A stretch of 64,000 nt of DNA from Streptomyces hygroscopicus (GTDB taxonomy: Bacteria > Actinomycetota > Actinomycetes > Streptomycetales > Streptomycetaceae): the NCBI GenBank assembly GCA_002021875.1, contig CP018627.1:4464001-4528000 (forward strand). The letters run 5' to 3'. Position numbers and translations under genes: made by a program. Under the pieces are notes generated by a model. The model was given only the letters and a program-made list of their open reading frames with translations. It was not told where the DNA came from and did no database searches. Shown piece after piece: positions 34,596 to 42,433 of this stretch (position 1 is the first letter of the stretch; every line of letters starts with the position of its first letter).

Positions 34596-35200
34596 CGGGC
34601 CCGGCTGCCGCCGGGTGTGACCCCTGCTCCGGCCCCGGTGCGGGCCCGGCTGCCGCCGGGTGTGACCCCTGCTCCGGCCCCGGTGCAGCCTCGGCTCCCG
34701 GTCGCGGCGCGGCCTCGCTCCGGTCGCGGTGCAGCCCCGGCTCCCGGCCCGGGTGCGGCCTCGGCTCCCGGTCGCGGAGCGGCCCCGGCCCCCGGCCCCG
34801 CTGCAGCCCCGGCCCCCGGTCCCGGTGCGACCCTCGCTCCGGCCCCGGTGCGGCCTCGGCTCCCGGTCGCGGAGCGGCCCCGCTCCGGTCTCGGTACAAC
34901 GTCGGCCCCCGACCCGGTGCAACCCCGCTCCGGCCCCGGTGCAACCCCGGCCCCCGGCCCCAGCGCGGCCTCGGCTCCCGGTCGCGGTGCAGCCCCGGAT
35001 CCTGGCCCCGGTGCAGCCCCGGCCCCCGGTCCCGGTGCGGCCTCGCTCCGGTCGCGGTGCAACCTCGACCCCCGGCCCGGGTGCGGCCCCGGTGCAACCC
35101 CGGCCCCCGGTCCCGGTGCGGCCCCGCTCCGGTCGCGGTGCAACCCCGGCTCCGGTCCCGGTGCGGGCCCCGCTCCGGTCGCGGTGCGGACCTAGCTCCG
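34596..35200. repeat. Degenerate 22-24 bp minisatellite plus an exact 45-bp duplication
   Basis: It opens with a perfect tandem 45-bp duplication (34596-34640 and 34641-34685). About 22 adjoining units of 22-24 bp follow, of the form GCRRCCYCGGCYCCCGGTCS then CGGT, with variants lacking two bases; most boundaries read CGGT|GC. Because units of 24 lack stop codons, long frames run through it in several phases on both strands. None has a start site, neighbours or composition to support a gene. It lies in the divergent gap between ctaC and the desulfurase-TusA gene. Confidence 0.92.
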
Positions 35201-35283
35201 GTCGGACCTGGCTTCGGCACCGGAGGTGCCCCGCGCGGGGCGCGCCCGTCCGTTTGCCTGCCCCGGCGACTAGCGTTCCGTAT

Positions 35284-36735
35284 GTGCCCTACTTCGACAC
35301 GGCCTCGTCCGCTCCCCTGCACCCCGTCGCCCGGCAGGCGCTCCTCGCCGCGCTCGACGAGGGGTGGGCCGACCCCTCGCGCCTCTACCGGGAGGGGCGG
35401 CGGGCCCGGCTGTTGCTGGACGCCGCGCGGGAGGCGGCGGCCGAGGCCGTCGGGTGCCGCCCGGACGAGCTCGTCTTCACTCCTTCGGGGACGCGCGCGG
35501 TGCACGACGGTATCGCGGGCGCGCTCGCCGGCCGGCGGCGCGCGGGCCGCCATCTGGTCGTCTCCGCCGTGGAGCACTCCTCGGTGCTGCACGCGGCGGC
35601 CACGCACGAGGCGGACGGCGGCACGCTCACCGAGGTCCCGGTGGACCGTACGGGACGGGTCGCGCCGGGTGCGTACGCGGCGGCCCTGCGGGAGGCCCCG
35701 GACGGGGTGGCGCTGGCCTGTCTGCAGTCCGCCAACCACGAGGTCGGCACTCTGCAGCCGGTGGCCGAGGCGGCCGAGGAGTGCGCGGTGGCGGGCGTAC
35801 CGCTGCTGGTGGACGCGGCGCAGTCGCTCGGCTGGGGCCCCACGGAGGGCAATTGGTCGCTCTTGACGGCAAGTGCCCACAAATGGGGCGGCCCTGCGGG
35901 GGTGGGGCTGCTCGCGGTGCGCAAGGGGGTGCGCTTCCGTACGGTCCCGCCCACGGACGAGCGCGAGTCGGGCCGCTCCCCCGGGTTCGAGAATCTCCCC
36001 GCCATCGTCGCCGCGGCCGCCTCGCTGCGGGCCGTACGGGCGGAGGCCACCGCAGAGGCCGCCGCGGAGGCGGAGCGGCTGCGCGGGCTGGTGGACCGGA
36101 TCCGGGCGCGGGTGCCGGAGCTGGTCCCGGACGTCGAGGTGGTCGGCGATCGGGAGCGGCGGCTGCCGCATCTGGTGACCTTCTCCTGTCTCTATGTCGA
36201 CGGAGAGGCGCTTCTCCATGAGCTGGACCGCGCGGAGTTCTCGGTCTCCTCCGGCTCCTCCTGCACCTCGTCCACGCTGACCCCGAGCCATGTGCTGCGG
36301 GCCATGGGGGTGCTGTCCGAGGGCAATGTCCGGGTCTCGCTTCCGCGCGGTACGGCCGAGGCGGAGGTGGACCGGTTCCTGGAGGTGCTGCCGGGGGTGG
36401 TGGCGCAGGTGCGGGAGCGCCTGGGTGCGCCGAAGCCTGCCCAGGCCGCCGTCGCGCCGGACCCGGACCCTGAGCCCGAGCCCGAGGTCGAGCCCGAGCC
36501 CGAGCCCGAGGTCGCGCTGGTGGTCGACTCGCTCGGCAAGCGGTGCCCGATCCCGGTGATCGAGCTGGCCAAGGTGATCGGCGAGGTGCCGGTGGGCGGT
36601 GTGGTGGTGGTGCTGTCCGACGACGAGGCGGCCCGGCTGGACATCCCGGCCTGGTGCGAGATGCGGGGCCAGACCTACGAGGGCGAGCGGACGGCCGACC
36701 GGGGCGTGGCCTACCGGGTCCGCCGCCGCGCCTAG
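35284..36735 (+). CDS. Cysteine desulfurase fused to a TusA-type sulfur carrier domain
   Basis: The 483-residue protein has an N-terminal class V PLP enzyme (about 1-385): VEHSSVLHAAATHE, LLVDAAQSLGWGP, the PLP Lys in ASAHKWGGPAGVG and the active Cys in SVSSGSSCTSSTLTP. A Pro/Glu/Asp linker (PEPEPEVEPEPEPEV, about 390-410) leads to a TusA domain (about 411-483) with the sulfur-accepting Cys in LGKRCPIPVIELAKVIGEV. The enzyme can strip sulfur from cysteine and hand the persulfide to its own carrier domain, for tRNA thiolation, molybdopterin or cofactor sulfuration. The GTG start after the minisatellite is the only in-frame start matching the family N-terminus MPYFDTASSAPLHP. Monocistronic. Confidence 0.9.
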   Translation: MPYFDTASSAPLHPVARQALLAALDEGWADPSRLYREGRRARLLLDAAREAAAEAVGCRPDELVFTPSGTRAVHDGIAGALAGRRRAGRHLVVSAVEHSSVLHAAATHEADGGTLTEVPVDRTGRVAPGAYAAALREAPDGVALACLQSANHEVGTLQPVAEAAEECAVAGVPLLVDAAQSLGWGPTEGNWSLLTASAHKWGGPAGVGLLAVRKGVRFRTVPPTDERESGRSPGFENLPAIVAAAASLRAVRAEATAEAAAEAERLRGLVDRIRARVPELVPDVEVVGDRERRLPHLVTFSCLYVDGEALLHELDRAEFSVSSGSSCTSSTLTPSHVLRAMGVLSEGNVRVSLPRGTAEAEVDRFLEVLPGVVAQVRERLGAPKPAQAAVAPDPDPEPEPEVEPEPEPEVALVVDSLGKRCPIPVIELAKVIGEVPVGGVVVVLSDDEAARLDIPAWCEMRGQTYEGERTADRGVAYRVRRRA

Positions 36736-36908
36736 GCCCTGACGGGCCCGGGCCCATTGGGCACTGGCGGGCCCAGGGGACTACGGCGGAGCCGTGGGAA
36801 GCCACGGCGAAGCCGCGGGGAGCTAGGCGGGATCCAGGGGCCACGGCGGATCCGCAGAGGCCGCGGCGGGGCCCAGGGAGCGAGAGCCCCCTGGGCGCCC
36901 AGCGGGGT
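36736..36908. repeat. GC-rich palindromic filler between convergent genes
   Basis: Degenerate palindromes such as ACGGCGGAGCCGT and CCACGGCGAAGCCGCGG recur several times here, then GCCCAGGGAGC...CCCCTGGGC. The CGGCGGAGCCG core resembles one of the units of the array at 54330-54935. It probably also ends transcription of the two convergent genes. Confidence 0.6.
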
Positions 36909-37883
36909 TCAGGGGAGGTGGGGCGCGATCTCGCCCGCCGCCTCATCGCCGTACGCCTTGGCGAAGCGCTCCATGAAGTGGCCCCGGCGCAGCTCGTACT
37001 CCTGGGTGCCGACCGTCTCGATGACCAGCGTCGCCAGCATGCAGCCCACCTGGGCGGCGCGCTCGAGCGAGAGGTTCCAGGACAGACCGGAGAGGAAGCC
37101 CGCGCGGAAGGCGTCGCCGACGCCGGTCGGGTCGGCCTTCTGGTCCTCCTCCGGGCAGCCGACGACGACGGGCTCCTCGCCCTCGCGGTCGATGCGCACG
37201 CCCTGCGCGCCCAGCGTGGTGACCCGGGTGCCGACCTTGGAGAGGATCTGCTCCGCGGTCCAGCCGGTCTTGGTCTCGATCAGCGCGGCCTCGTACTCAT
37301 TGGTGAAGAGGTATTCCGCGCCGCCGATCAGCACCCGGATGTCCTCCCCCTCCATGCGGGCGAGCTGCTGGGAGGGGTCGGCGGCGAAGGGGATGCCGCG
37401 CGAGCGGCACTCCTCGGTGTGGCGGACCATGGCCTCCGGGTCGTCCGCGCTGATCAGCACGAGGTCGAGGCCGCCGGCGCGCTCCGCGACCGGCTGCAGC
37501 TCGATCTGGCGGGCCTCGCTCATGGCACCGGTGTAGAAGGACGCGATCTGGTTGTGATCGGCGTCGGTGGTGCAGACGAAGCGAGCGGTGTGCTTGACCC
37601 CGGAGATCCGGACGGACGCGGTGTCCACACCGTGCCGGTCCAGCCAGGCGCGGTAGTCGGCGAAGTCCTCGCCGGCCGCACCGACCAGGATCGGGCTCAG
37701 GCCGAGCACGCCCATGCCGAAACAGATGTTGGGGCCGACTCCTCCACGGCGGACATCGAGGGTGTCCACCAGGAAGGAGAGGGAGACCGTATGCAGCTGA
37801 TCGGCGACCAGCTGATCGGCGAAGCGGCCGGGGAAGGACATCAGATGGTCGGTGGCGATGGAGCCGGTTACGGCAATACGCAC
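36909..37883 (-). CDS. adoK: Adenosine kinase, PfkB family
   Basis: The 324-residue kinase opens MRIAVTGSIATDHLMSFPGRFADQL and continues HTVSLSFLVDTLDVRRGGVGPNICFGMGVLG, very like the mycobacterial adenosine kinase AdoK (Rv2202c) as I remember it. It has FAADPSQQLARMEGEDI, LFTNEYEAALI and the PfkB anion hole with catalytic Asp in DPTGVGDAFRAGFLSGL. It phosphorylates adenosine to AMP in purine salvage. Sequence memory favours adenosine over a sugar substrate, but some annotations call orthologues simply carbohydrate kinases. The gene is divergent from the small gene at 38056. Confidence 0.87.
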   Translation of the reverse strand: MRIAVTGSIATDHLMSFPGRFADQLVADQLHTVSLSFLVDTLDVRRGGVGPNICFGMGVLGLSPILVGAAGEDFADYRAWLDRHGVDTASVRISGVKHTARFVCTTDADHNQIASFYTGAMSEARQIELQPVAERAGGLDLVLISADDPEAMVRHTEECRSRGIPFAADPSQQLARMEGEDIRVLIGGAEYLFTNEYEAALIETKTGWTAEQILSKVGTRVTTLGAQGVRIDREGEEPVVVGCPEEDQKADPTGVGDAFRAGFLSGLSWNLSLERAAQVGCMLATLVIETVGTQEYELRRGHFMERFAKAYGDEAAGEIAPHLP

Positions 37884-38055
37884 GGAGTCGCTCCTGCGGG
37901 GGCGGAGAGAGACGGACGCTTCACGCTATCTGCTCAGCCCTGTCCATACGAACGGAAGAAACTACCCAATAGTAGGGCTTTCTTCACCGACACCCGCTGA
38001 ATACGGTGCGTGGACGGGGGTACGCGTCGGCGACCCCCATGGACCAGGAGGCATC

Positions 38056-38280
38056 ATGCCCCAGCACCCCGGCCCCGCCCTTCCCGCCACCGGAGCCATC
38101 GAGCCCGAGTATCTGGAGGAGCTGCGCGGCGACGGTGCCCGGATGGCGCCGCACTGGGCGGTCACCGTATCGCCTTCCGCCAGGCATGTTTCACCGGTCG
38201 CCGCCTCCCGCATCCGGGGGATCAGCGTGCCCGCGGCATCGGCCGATCTGCTGGCCGGGATGTCGGACTACGGCGACTGA
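38056..38280 (+). CDS. Small hypothetical protein, 74 residues
   Basis: The ATG has AGGAG 5 bases upstream, and the frame keeps GC-rich third positions to its end. The product (MPQHPGPALPATGAIEPEY... SADLLAGMSDYGD) is soluble, with a central MAPHWAVTVSPSARH and no motif or membrane segment I recognise. It lies just before the membrane protein at 38372, on the same strand, with a 91-bp gap. Competing frames in the region have poorer codon bias and no ribosome site. Confidence 0.5.
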   Translation: MPQHPGPALPATGAIEPEYLEELRGDGARMAPHWAVTVSPSARHVSPVAASRIRGISVPAASADLLAGMSDYGD

Positions 38281-38371
38281 AGGAACCGGGCGCGCCTCGG
38301 CTCCGTCTCATCGGCATCTCCTCGCGAGGGATGGGACCGTAGAACGTGAGCGGAGCCAAAGGAGCGAAACG

Positions 38372-39862
38372 GTGAGCACCGAGGACACCGACACCCCGCA
38401 GACCCCCGACGACACTCCCCGGCCGCGCCGGCGCTCGCCGCTGGCCGTCGTTTCGGTGGCGGCCGCGGTGCTGGTCGCCGGAGGTGGCGGCGCCTACTGG
38501 GCCTCCACCGCGGCGGACGGCGGCACCCGGGGTCCGGGCGCGGCGGGCGAGGACGGAGCGCCCAAGCCCCTCGCACTGGACGCCTACGCCACCCCGGGCG
38601 GCGAGCGAGGCGGAGACAAGGGCATCGCGCCCGGTGAGCCCGACCCACACGGCGGCCGCTACGTCGTCACGGGCAAGCTGCCGGACGGGCCGAAGGAGGC
38701 CCCGGTCTATCTGACCGACCCGAAGGTCACCAAGGCCGATGTGGCGCGGCTGGCGAAGGCGCTGGACGTCTCCGGCAGCCCCCGCGCCGACCACGGGTAC
38801 TGGAAGGTCGGCGGCACCCCGGACGCGAGCGGCCCGACGCTGCGGGTGAGCCAGAACGGCCCGGGTAGCTGGTCGTACTCGCGCTATGGGTCGCCGGGCG
38901 GTACGTCCTGCGTCCACCCGGACGAGAAGCCGGACGAGAAGCCGGACGCGAAGAAGGCCGACCGGACCGACAAGGGCGATGGGGCGGACAAGCCCGACAA
39001 GAGCTGCCCGTCCTACCGCGACGGCGACAAGCGCGGTGACAACGGCGCCGCCGAGGGCCGCGAGGCGGCCGTGTCCGAGGAGAAGGCCGAGCGCGCCGCC
39101 GAGCCGGTGCTCAAGGCGCTCGGGCTGTCGGACGCGAAGCTGGACGCGAGTGGCCTCTACGGCGCCGTGCGGATGGTGAACGCCGATCCGAAGGTGGCCG
39201 ATCTGCCCACCTACGGCTGGGGGACCAGTCTGCAGGTCGGCGCCGACGGCCAGCTGGTCGGCGGCAGCGGCACGCTGGCCAAGCCCAAGGAGGACGACAC
39301 CTATCCGGTGCTCAGCGCGGAACAGGCGCTGGAGCGGCTCAACTCGACGTCGGCCAAGGGCAATGGCCCGTCGGGCAAGGTGAGCGTGCGCAAGGTGACG
39401 TTCGGCCTCGCCTCGCACATGGTGGACGGCCGACGGGCCCTGGTGCCGTCGTGGATCTTCGAGACCAAGCCGACCGGGGCCAACCGGGTGGCGGTCACCC
39501 TGCCCTACCCCGCGGTGAAGCCGGAGTTCATCAAGAAGGCCGAGGAGCCGGGCCACTCCCCGTCGACCCGGCCGGGCAAGGGCGAGCGGACCTCCAAGCC
39601 GGATGACATCACCTCGTACAGCGTGGACGGCAAGACCCTGACGCTGCGCTTCTGGGGCGGTGTCTGCAACACCTACTCGGTCTCCGCGAAGGAGACCTCG
39701 AAGCAGGTGACGCTGGAGCTCAAGAGCAAGCCGACCCATCCGGGGCGGGCCTGCATCCTCATCGCCAAGCAGCTGGACCGGAAGGTGACGCTGAAGGAGC
39801 CGCTGGACGGCCGGAAGGTCGTGGACGGGTCCACCGGTGAGACGGTGCCGCTGCGGAAGTGA
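38372..39862 (+). CDS. Membrane-anchored extracellular protein, unknown function
   Basis: The 496-residue protein has a short cytoplasmic start (MSTEDTDTPQTPDDTPRPRRR), one transmembrane helix (SPLAVVSVAAAVLVAGGGGAYW) and a long secreted part. The latter includes a Lys/Asp-rich low-complexity segment (about 185-230, DEKPDEKPDAKKADRTDKGD), a central region (PVLSAEQALERLNSTS) and a C-terminal domain ending in RKVTLKEPLDGRKVVDGSTGETVPLRK. CVHPDEK and CPSYRD may hold a disulfide. No enzymatic motif is seen. GTG start, GGAG 7 bases upstream. A strong T-flanked terminator follows, so the gene ends its transcription unit. Confidence 0.78.
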   Translation: MSTEDTDTPQTPDDTPRPRRRSPLAVVSVAAAVLVAGGGGAYWASTAADGGTRGPGAAGEDGAPKPLALDAYATPGGERGGDKGIAPGEPDPHGGRYVVTGKLPDGPKEAPVYLTDPKVTKADVARLAKALDVSGSPRADHGYWKVGGTPDASGPTLRVSQNGPGSWSYSRYGSPGGTSCVHPDEKPDEKPDAKKADRTDKGDGADKPDKSCPSYRDGDKRGDNGAAEGREAAVSEEKAERAAEPVLKALGLSDAKLDASGLYGAVRMVNADPKVADLPTYGWGTSLQVGADGQLVGGSGTLAKPKEDDTYPVLSAEQALERLNSTSAKGNGPSGKVSVRKVTFGLASHMVDGRRALVPSWIFETKPTGANRVAVTLPYPAVKPEFIKKAEEPGHSPSTRPGKGERTSKPDDITSYSVDGKTLTLRFWGGVCNTYSVSAKETSKQVTLELKSKPTHPGRACILIAKQLDRKVTLKEPLDGRKVVDGSTGETVPLRK

Positions 39863-39892
39863 GCGGACCGCGAGACTGGCGGCAGGACATGC

Positions 39893-39927
39893 GGAAGGGG
39901 GCGGGCCCGGTGGGCCCGCCCCCTTCC
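39893..39927 (+). terminator. Intrinsic terminator, 16-bp stem with T-rich tail
   Basis: GGAAGGGGGCGGGCCC pairs with GGGCCCGCCCCCTTCC around GGT, followed by GTTTCGCTGTTTT. It lies 31 bases after the membrane-protein stop and faces the convergent erpA end. Confidence 0.85.
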
Positions 39928-39956
39928 GTTTCGCTGTTTTCCGCCGCGCCCAGGGC

Positions 39957-40310
39957 TCAGCTGAAGGAGTCGCCGCAGGCGCAGGAGCCCGTGGCGTTCG
40001 GGTTGTCGATGGTGAAGCCCTGCTTCTCGATGGTGTCGACGAAGTCGATCGAGGCACCGCCCAGGTACGGGGCGCTCATGCGGTCGGTCACGACCTTGAC
40101 GCCGCCGAAGTCCTTGACGACGTCGCCGTCGAGCGAGCGCTCGTCGAAGAAGAGCTGGTAGCGCAGGCCGGAGCAGCCGCCGGGCTGGACGGCGACGCGC
40201 AGCGCGAGGTCGTCGCGGCCCTCCTGCTCCAGCAGGCCCTTGACCTTCGACGCGGCGGCGTCGGACAGGATGATGCCCTCGCTCGCGGTGGTCTCGTCCT
40301 GAACGGTCAT
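39957..40310 (-). CDS. erpA: A-type iron-sulfur carrier (HesB/IscA/ErpA)
   Basis: The 117-residue protein has the three conserved Cys of A-type carriers: LRVAVQPGGCSGLRYQLFF and, near the end, GSCACGDSF. ILSDAAASKVKGLL starts the fold. It receives Fe-S clusters and delivers them to apoproteins. MTVQDETT at 40310 was taken as the start; the 22-codon upstream extension lacks family sequence. It is divergent from nadA, whose product is itself a 4Fe-4S enzyme, so a supply role there is plausible but inferred. Confidence 0.92.
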   Translation of the reverse strand: MTVQDETTASEGIILSDAAASKVKGLLEQEGRDDLALRVAVQPGGCSGLRYQLFFDERSLDGDVVKDFGGVKVVTDRMSAPYLGGASIDFVDTIEKQGFTIDNPNATGSCACGDSFS

Positions 40311-40464
40311 CTGCTTCTCTCCCGGGTCGTACGGACTACTTGCCGTTGTGACAAACCAACGGCGCCCCGGATTCATTCCGGGCCCAGCGCTTATCTCCTG
40401 TTGCCCTTCATGCTCGCATACGGGTGGACGCTCCGGAATGCGTCACATCGACACAATGCCTCTC

Positions 40465-40509
40465 GTCAAAGTGACGTGAAGCGGCTATGATAGATAGCGT
40501 CATTCTGAC
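40465..40509 (+). promoter_or_regulatory. nadA promoter with twin GTCA-N3-TGAC sites
   Basis: GTCAAAGTGAC (40465-40475) and GTCATTCTGAC (40499-40509) share the palindromic half sites GTCA/TGAC with a 3-base centre and start 34 bp apart. Between them TATGAT (40486-40491) is a good -10 box. The upstream site would cover the -35 area and the downstream site the transcription start, a layout that suits repression. The regulator is not identified. Confidence 0.5.
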
Positions 40510-40546
40510 GATTAGGGTTCCCAGCGAAGAAAGAAGGGTGCGTGAC

Positions 40547-41725
40547 GTGACCACCGCCCAGCCCCTCGATGTGCAGCCGACCCCGCTCGCTCTGCTGCTT
40601 CTCGGCCGGGAGGCCGACCCCCGCAGCGAGCGCGGCGTGGAGTGCCCGGGAGACCTTCCGGCGCCCTCCGACCCGGATCTGGTGGCACGCGCCCGCGCGG
40701 CCAAGGAGAAGCTCGGTGACAAGGTCTTCGTCCTCGGTCACCACTACCAGCGCGACGAGGTCATCGAGTTCGCCGATGTCACCGGTGACTCCTTCAAGCT
40801 GGCCCGGGACGCGGCCGCGCGGCCGGACGCCGAGTACATCGTCTTCTGCGGTGTGCACTTCATGGCCGAGTCCGCCGACATCCTCACCACCGAGGCCCAG
40901 CAGGTCGTCCTCCCCGATCTGGCGGCCGGCTGCTCGATGGCCGACATGGCCACGGCCGAGCAGGTCGCCGAGTGCTGGGAGGTGCTGACCGAGGCGGGCG
41001 TCGCGGAGGCGACGGTGCCCGTCTCGTACATGAACTCCTCGGCCGACATCAAGGCGTTCACCGGCAAGCACGGCGGCACGATCTGCACCTCGTCCAATGC
41101 CGAGCGGGCCCTGGAGTGGGCGTTCCAGCAGGGCCAGAAGGTGCTGTTCCTGCCCGATCAGCATCTGGGGCGCAATACGGCGGTCCGCGACATGGGCATG
41201 TCGCTGGAGGACTGCGTCGTCTACAACCCGCACAAGCCGAACGGCGGGCTCACCCCCGAGCAACTGCGGGCCGCGACGATGATCCTGTGGCGCGGCCACT
41301 GCTCGGTGCACGGCCGCTTCTCGCTGGACTCGGTCAACGATGTGCGCGAGCGGATACCGGGTGTGAACGTGCTGGTGCACCCCGAGTGCAAGCACGAGGT
41401 CGTGGCGGCGGCCGACTACGTGGGCTCGACCGAGTACATCATCAAGGCCCTGGAGGCCGCCCCCGCCGGTTCGAAGTGGGCGATCGGCACGGAGCTGAAC
41501 CTCGTACGGCGCCTGGCCAATCGTTTCGCCGACCAGGGCAAGGAGATCGTCTTCCTCGACAAGACGGTCTGCTTCTGCTCGACCATGAACCGGATCGATC
41601 TGCCGCATCTGGTCTGGGCGCTGGAGTCGCTGGTGGCCGGCAAGGTGGTCAACCGCATCCAGGTCGACCAGGAGACGGAGCACTTCGCCAAGCTGGCCCT
41701 GGAGCGGATGCTGGCGCTGCCCTAG
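40547..41725 (+). CDS. nadA: Quinolinate synthase A
   Basis: The 392-residue enzyme condenses iminoaspartate with dihydroxyacetone phosphate to quinolinate in NAD synthesis, using a 4Fe-4S cluster. Motifs are VFVLGHHYQRDEVIEFAD, FCGVHFMAESADIL, CSMADMATAEQV, VLVHPECKHEVVAAADYVGSTEY and the C-terminal VCFCSTMNRIDLPHL; the cluster Cys are among these. The start GTG (MTTAQPLDVQPTPLALLLLG) has GAAGGG 8 bases upstream; two earlier in-frame starts exist. nadB and nadC are not within the window, so nadA is alone here. Confidence 0.94.
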   Translation: MTTAQPLDVQPTPLALLLLGREADPRSERGVECPGDLPAPSDPDLVARARAAKEKLGDKVFVLGHHYQRDEVIEFADVTGDSFKLARDAAARPDAEYIVFCGVHFMAESADILTTEAQQVVLPDLAAGCSMADMATAEQVAECWEVLTEAGVAEATVPVSYMNSSADIKAFTGKHGGTICTSSNAERALEWAFQQGQKVLFLPDQHLGRNTAVRDMGMSLEDCVVYNPHKPNGGLTPEQLRAATMILWRGHCSVHGRFSLDSVNDVRERIPGVNVLVHPECKHEVVAAADYVGSTEYIIKALEAAPAGSKWAIGTELNLVRRLANRFADQGKEIVFLDKTVCFCSTMNRIDLPHLVWALESLVAGKVVNRIQVDQETEHFAKLALERMLALP

Positions 41726-41744
41726 GCGGCGTCCCGGGCTCCGC

Positions 41745-41771
41745 CCGCGCGGGCGCTAGGCGCCCGCGCGG
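41745..41771. terminator. 12-bp hairpin overlapping a stop codon
   Basis: CCGCGCGGGCGC and GCGCCCGCGCGG pair around TAG. It lies 20 bases after nadA and includes the last codons and stop of the convergent response-regulator gene, so it may terminate both. Confidence 0.6.
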
Positions 41772-42433
41772 ACCAGCCCCGTCTCGTAGGCGATCACCAC
41801 AAGCTGGGCGCGATCGCGGGCGCCCAGCTTGGCCATCGCGCGGTTGACATGCGTCTTGACCGTGAGCGGACTGACCTCCAGCCGGGCGGCGATCTCGTCG
41901 TTGGACAGCCCGCCCCCGACCTGGACCAGGACCTCGCGCTCGCGGACGGTGAGGGCGTCCAGCCGTGAGGCGTCATAGGCGCCCTCGTCGCCGCTCCCGT
42001 CGCCCTGGGCCAGGAAGCGGGCGATCAGCCCCTTGGTCGCGACCGGGGACAGCAGCGCCTCGCCCGCGGCCGCGATGCGGATCGCCGCGAGCAGCTCATC
42101 GGGTTCGGCGCCCTTGCCGAGGAAACCGCTGGCCCCCGCCCGCAGCGAGTCCACCACGTACTCGTCGACCTCGAAGGTCGTCAGCATGACCACCCGGACG
42201 TCCGATAGCTGCGGATCCTCGGTGATCATGCGGGTCGCGGCCAGCCCGTCCGTACCGGGCATCCGGATGTCCATCAGGACGACGTCGGCGCCCCGGGTAC
42301 GGGCGATCTCCACCGCCTGCGCGCCGTCGGACGCCTCCCCCACCACCTCCATGTCCGCCTCGGAGTCCACCAGGACGCGGAACGCGCTGCGCAGCAGCGC
42401 CTGATCGTCCGCGAGCAGTACCTTGATCGTCAT
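41756..42433 (-). CDS. NarL-family response regulator
   Basis: The 225-residue regulator has a receiver with VLLADDQALLRSAFRVL and the phospho-acceptor Asp in ADVVLMDIRMPGTDGLAATRMI. The LuxR-type DNA-binding domain is LTVREREVLVQVGGGLSNDEIAARLEVSPLTVKTHV. It overlaps the kinase stop (TGATG), so it is co-translated with it. Genes of this type often control a neighbouring transporter, but none is here, so the target is unknown. Confidence 0.9.
   Translation of the reverse strand: MTIKVLLADDQALLRSAFRVLVDSEADMEVVGEASDGAQAVEIARTRGADVVLMDIRMPGTDGLAATRMITEDPQLSDVRVVMLTTFEVDEYVVDSLRAGASGFLGKGAEPDELLAAIRIAAAGEALLSPVATKGLIARFLAQGDGSGDEGAYDASRLDALTVREREVLVQVGGGLSNDEIAARLEVSPLTVKTHVNRAMAKLGARDRAQLVVIAYETGLVRAGA

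Noticed and set aside
34443..35195. Long open frames on both strands across the 34.6-35.2 kb repeats, with repetitive Pro/Ala/Arg/Gly products
   Set aside because: They follow from a stop-free GC repeat whose units are mostly 24 bp. Several phases are open at once, with no start site or family match.
34596..35200. CRISPR-like array
   Set aside because: Units are contiguous without unique spacers, and no cas gene is near.
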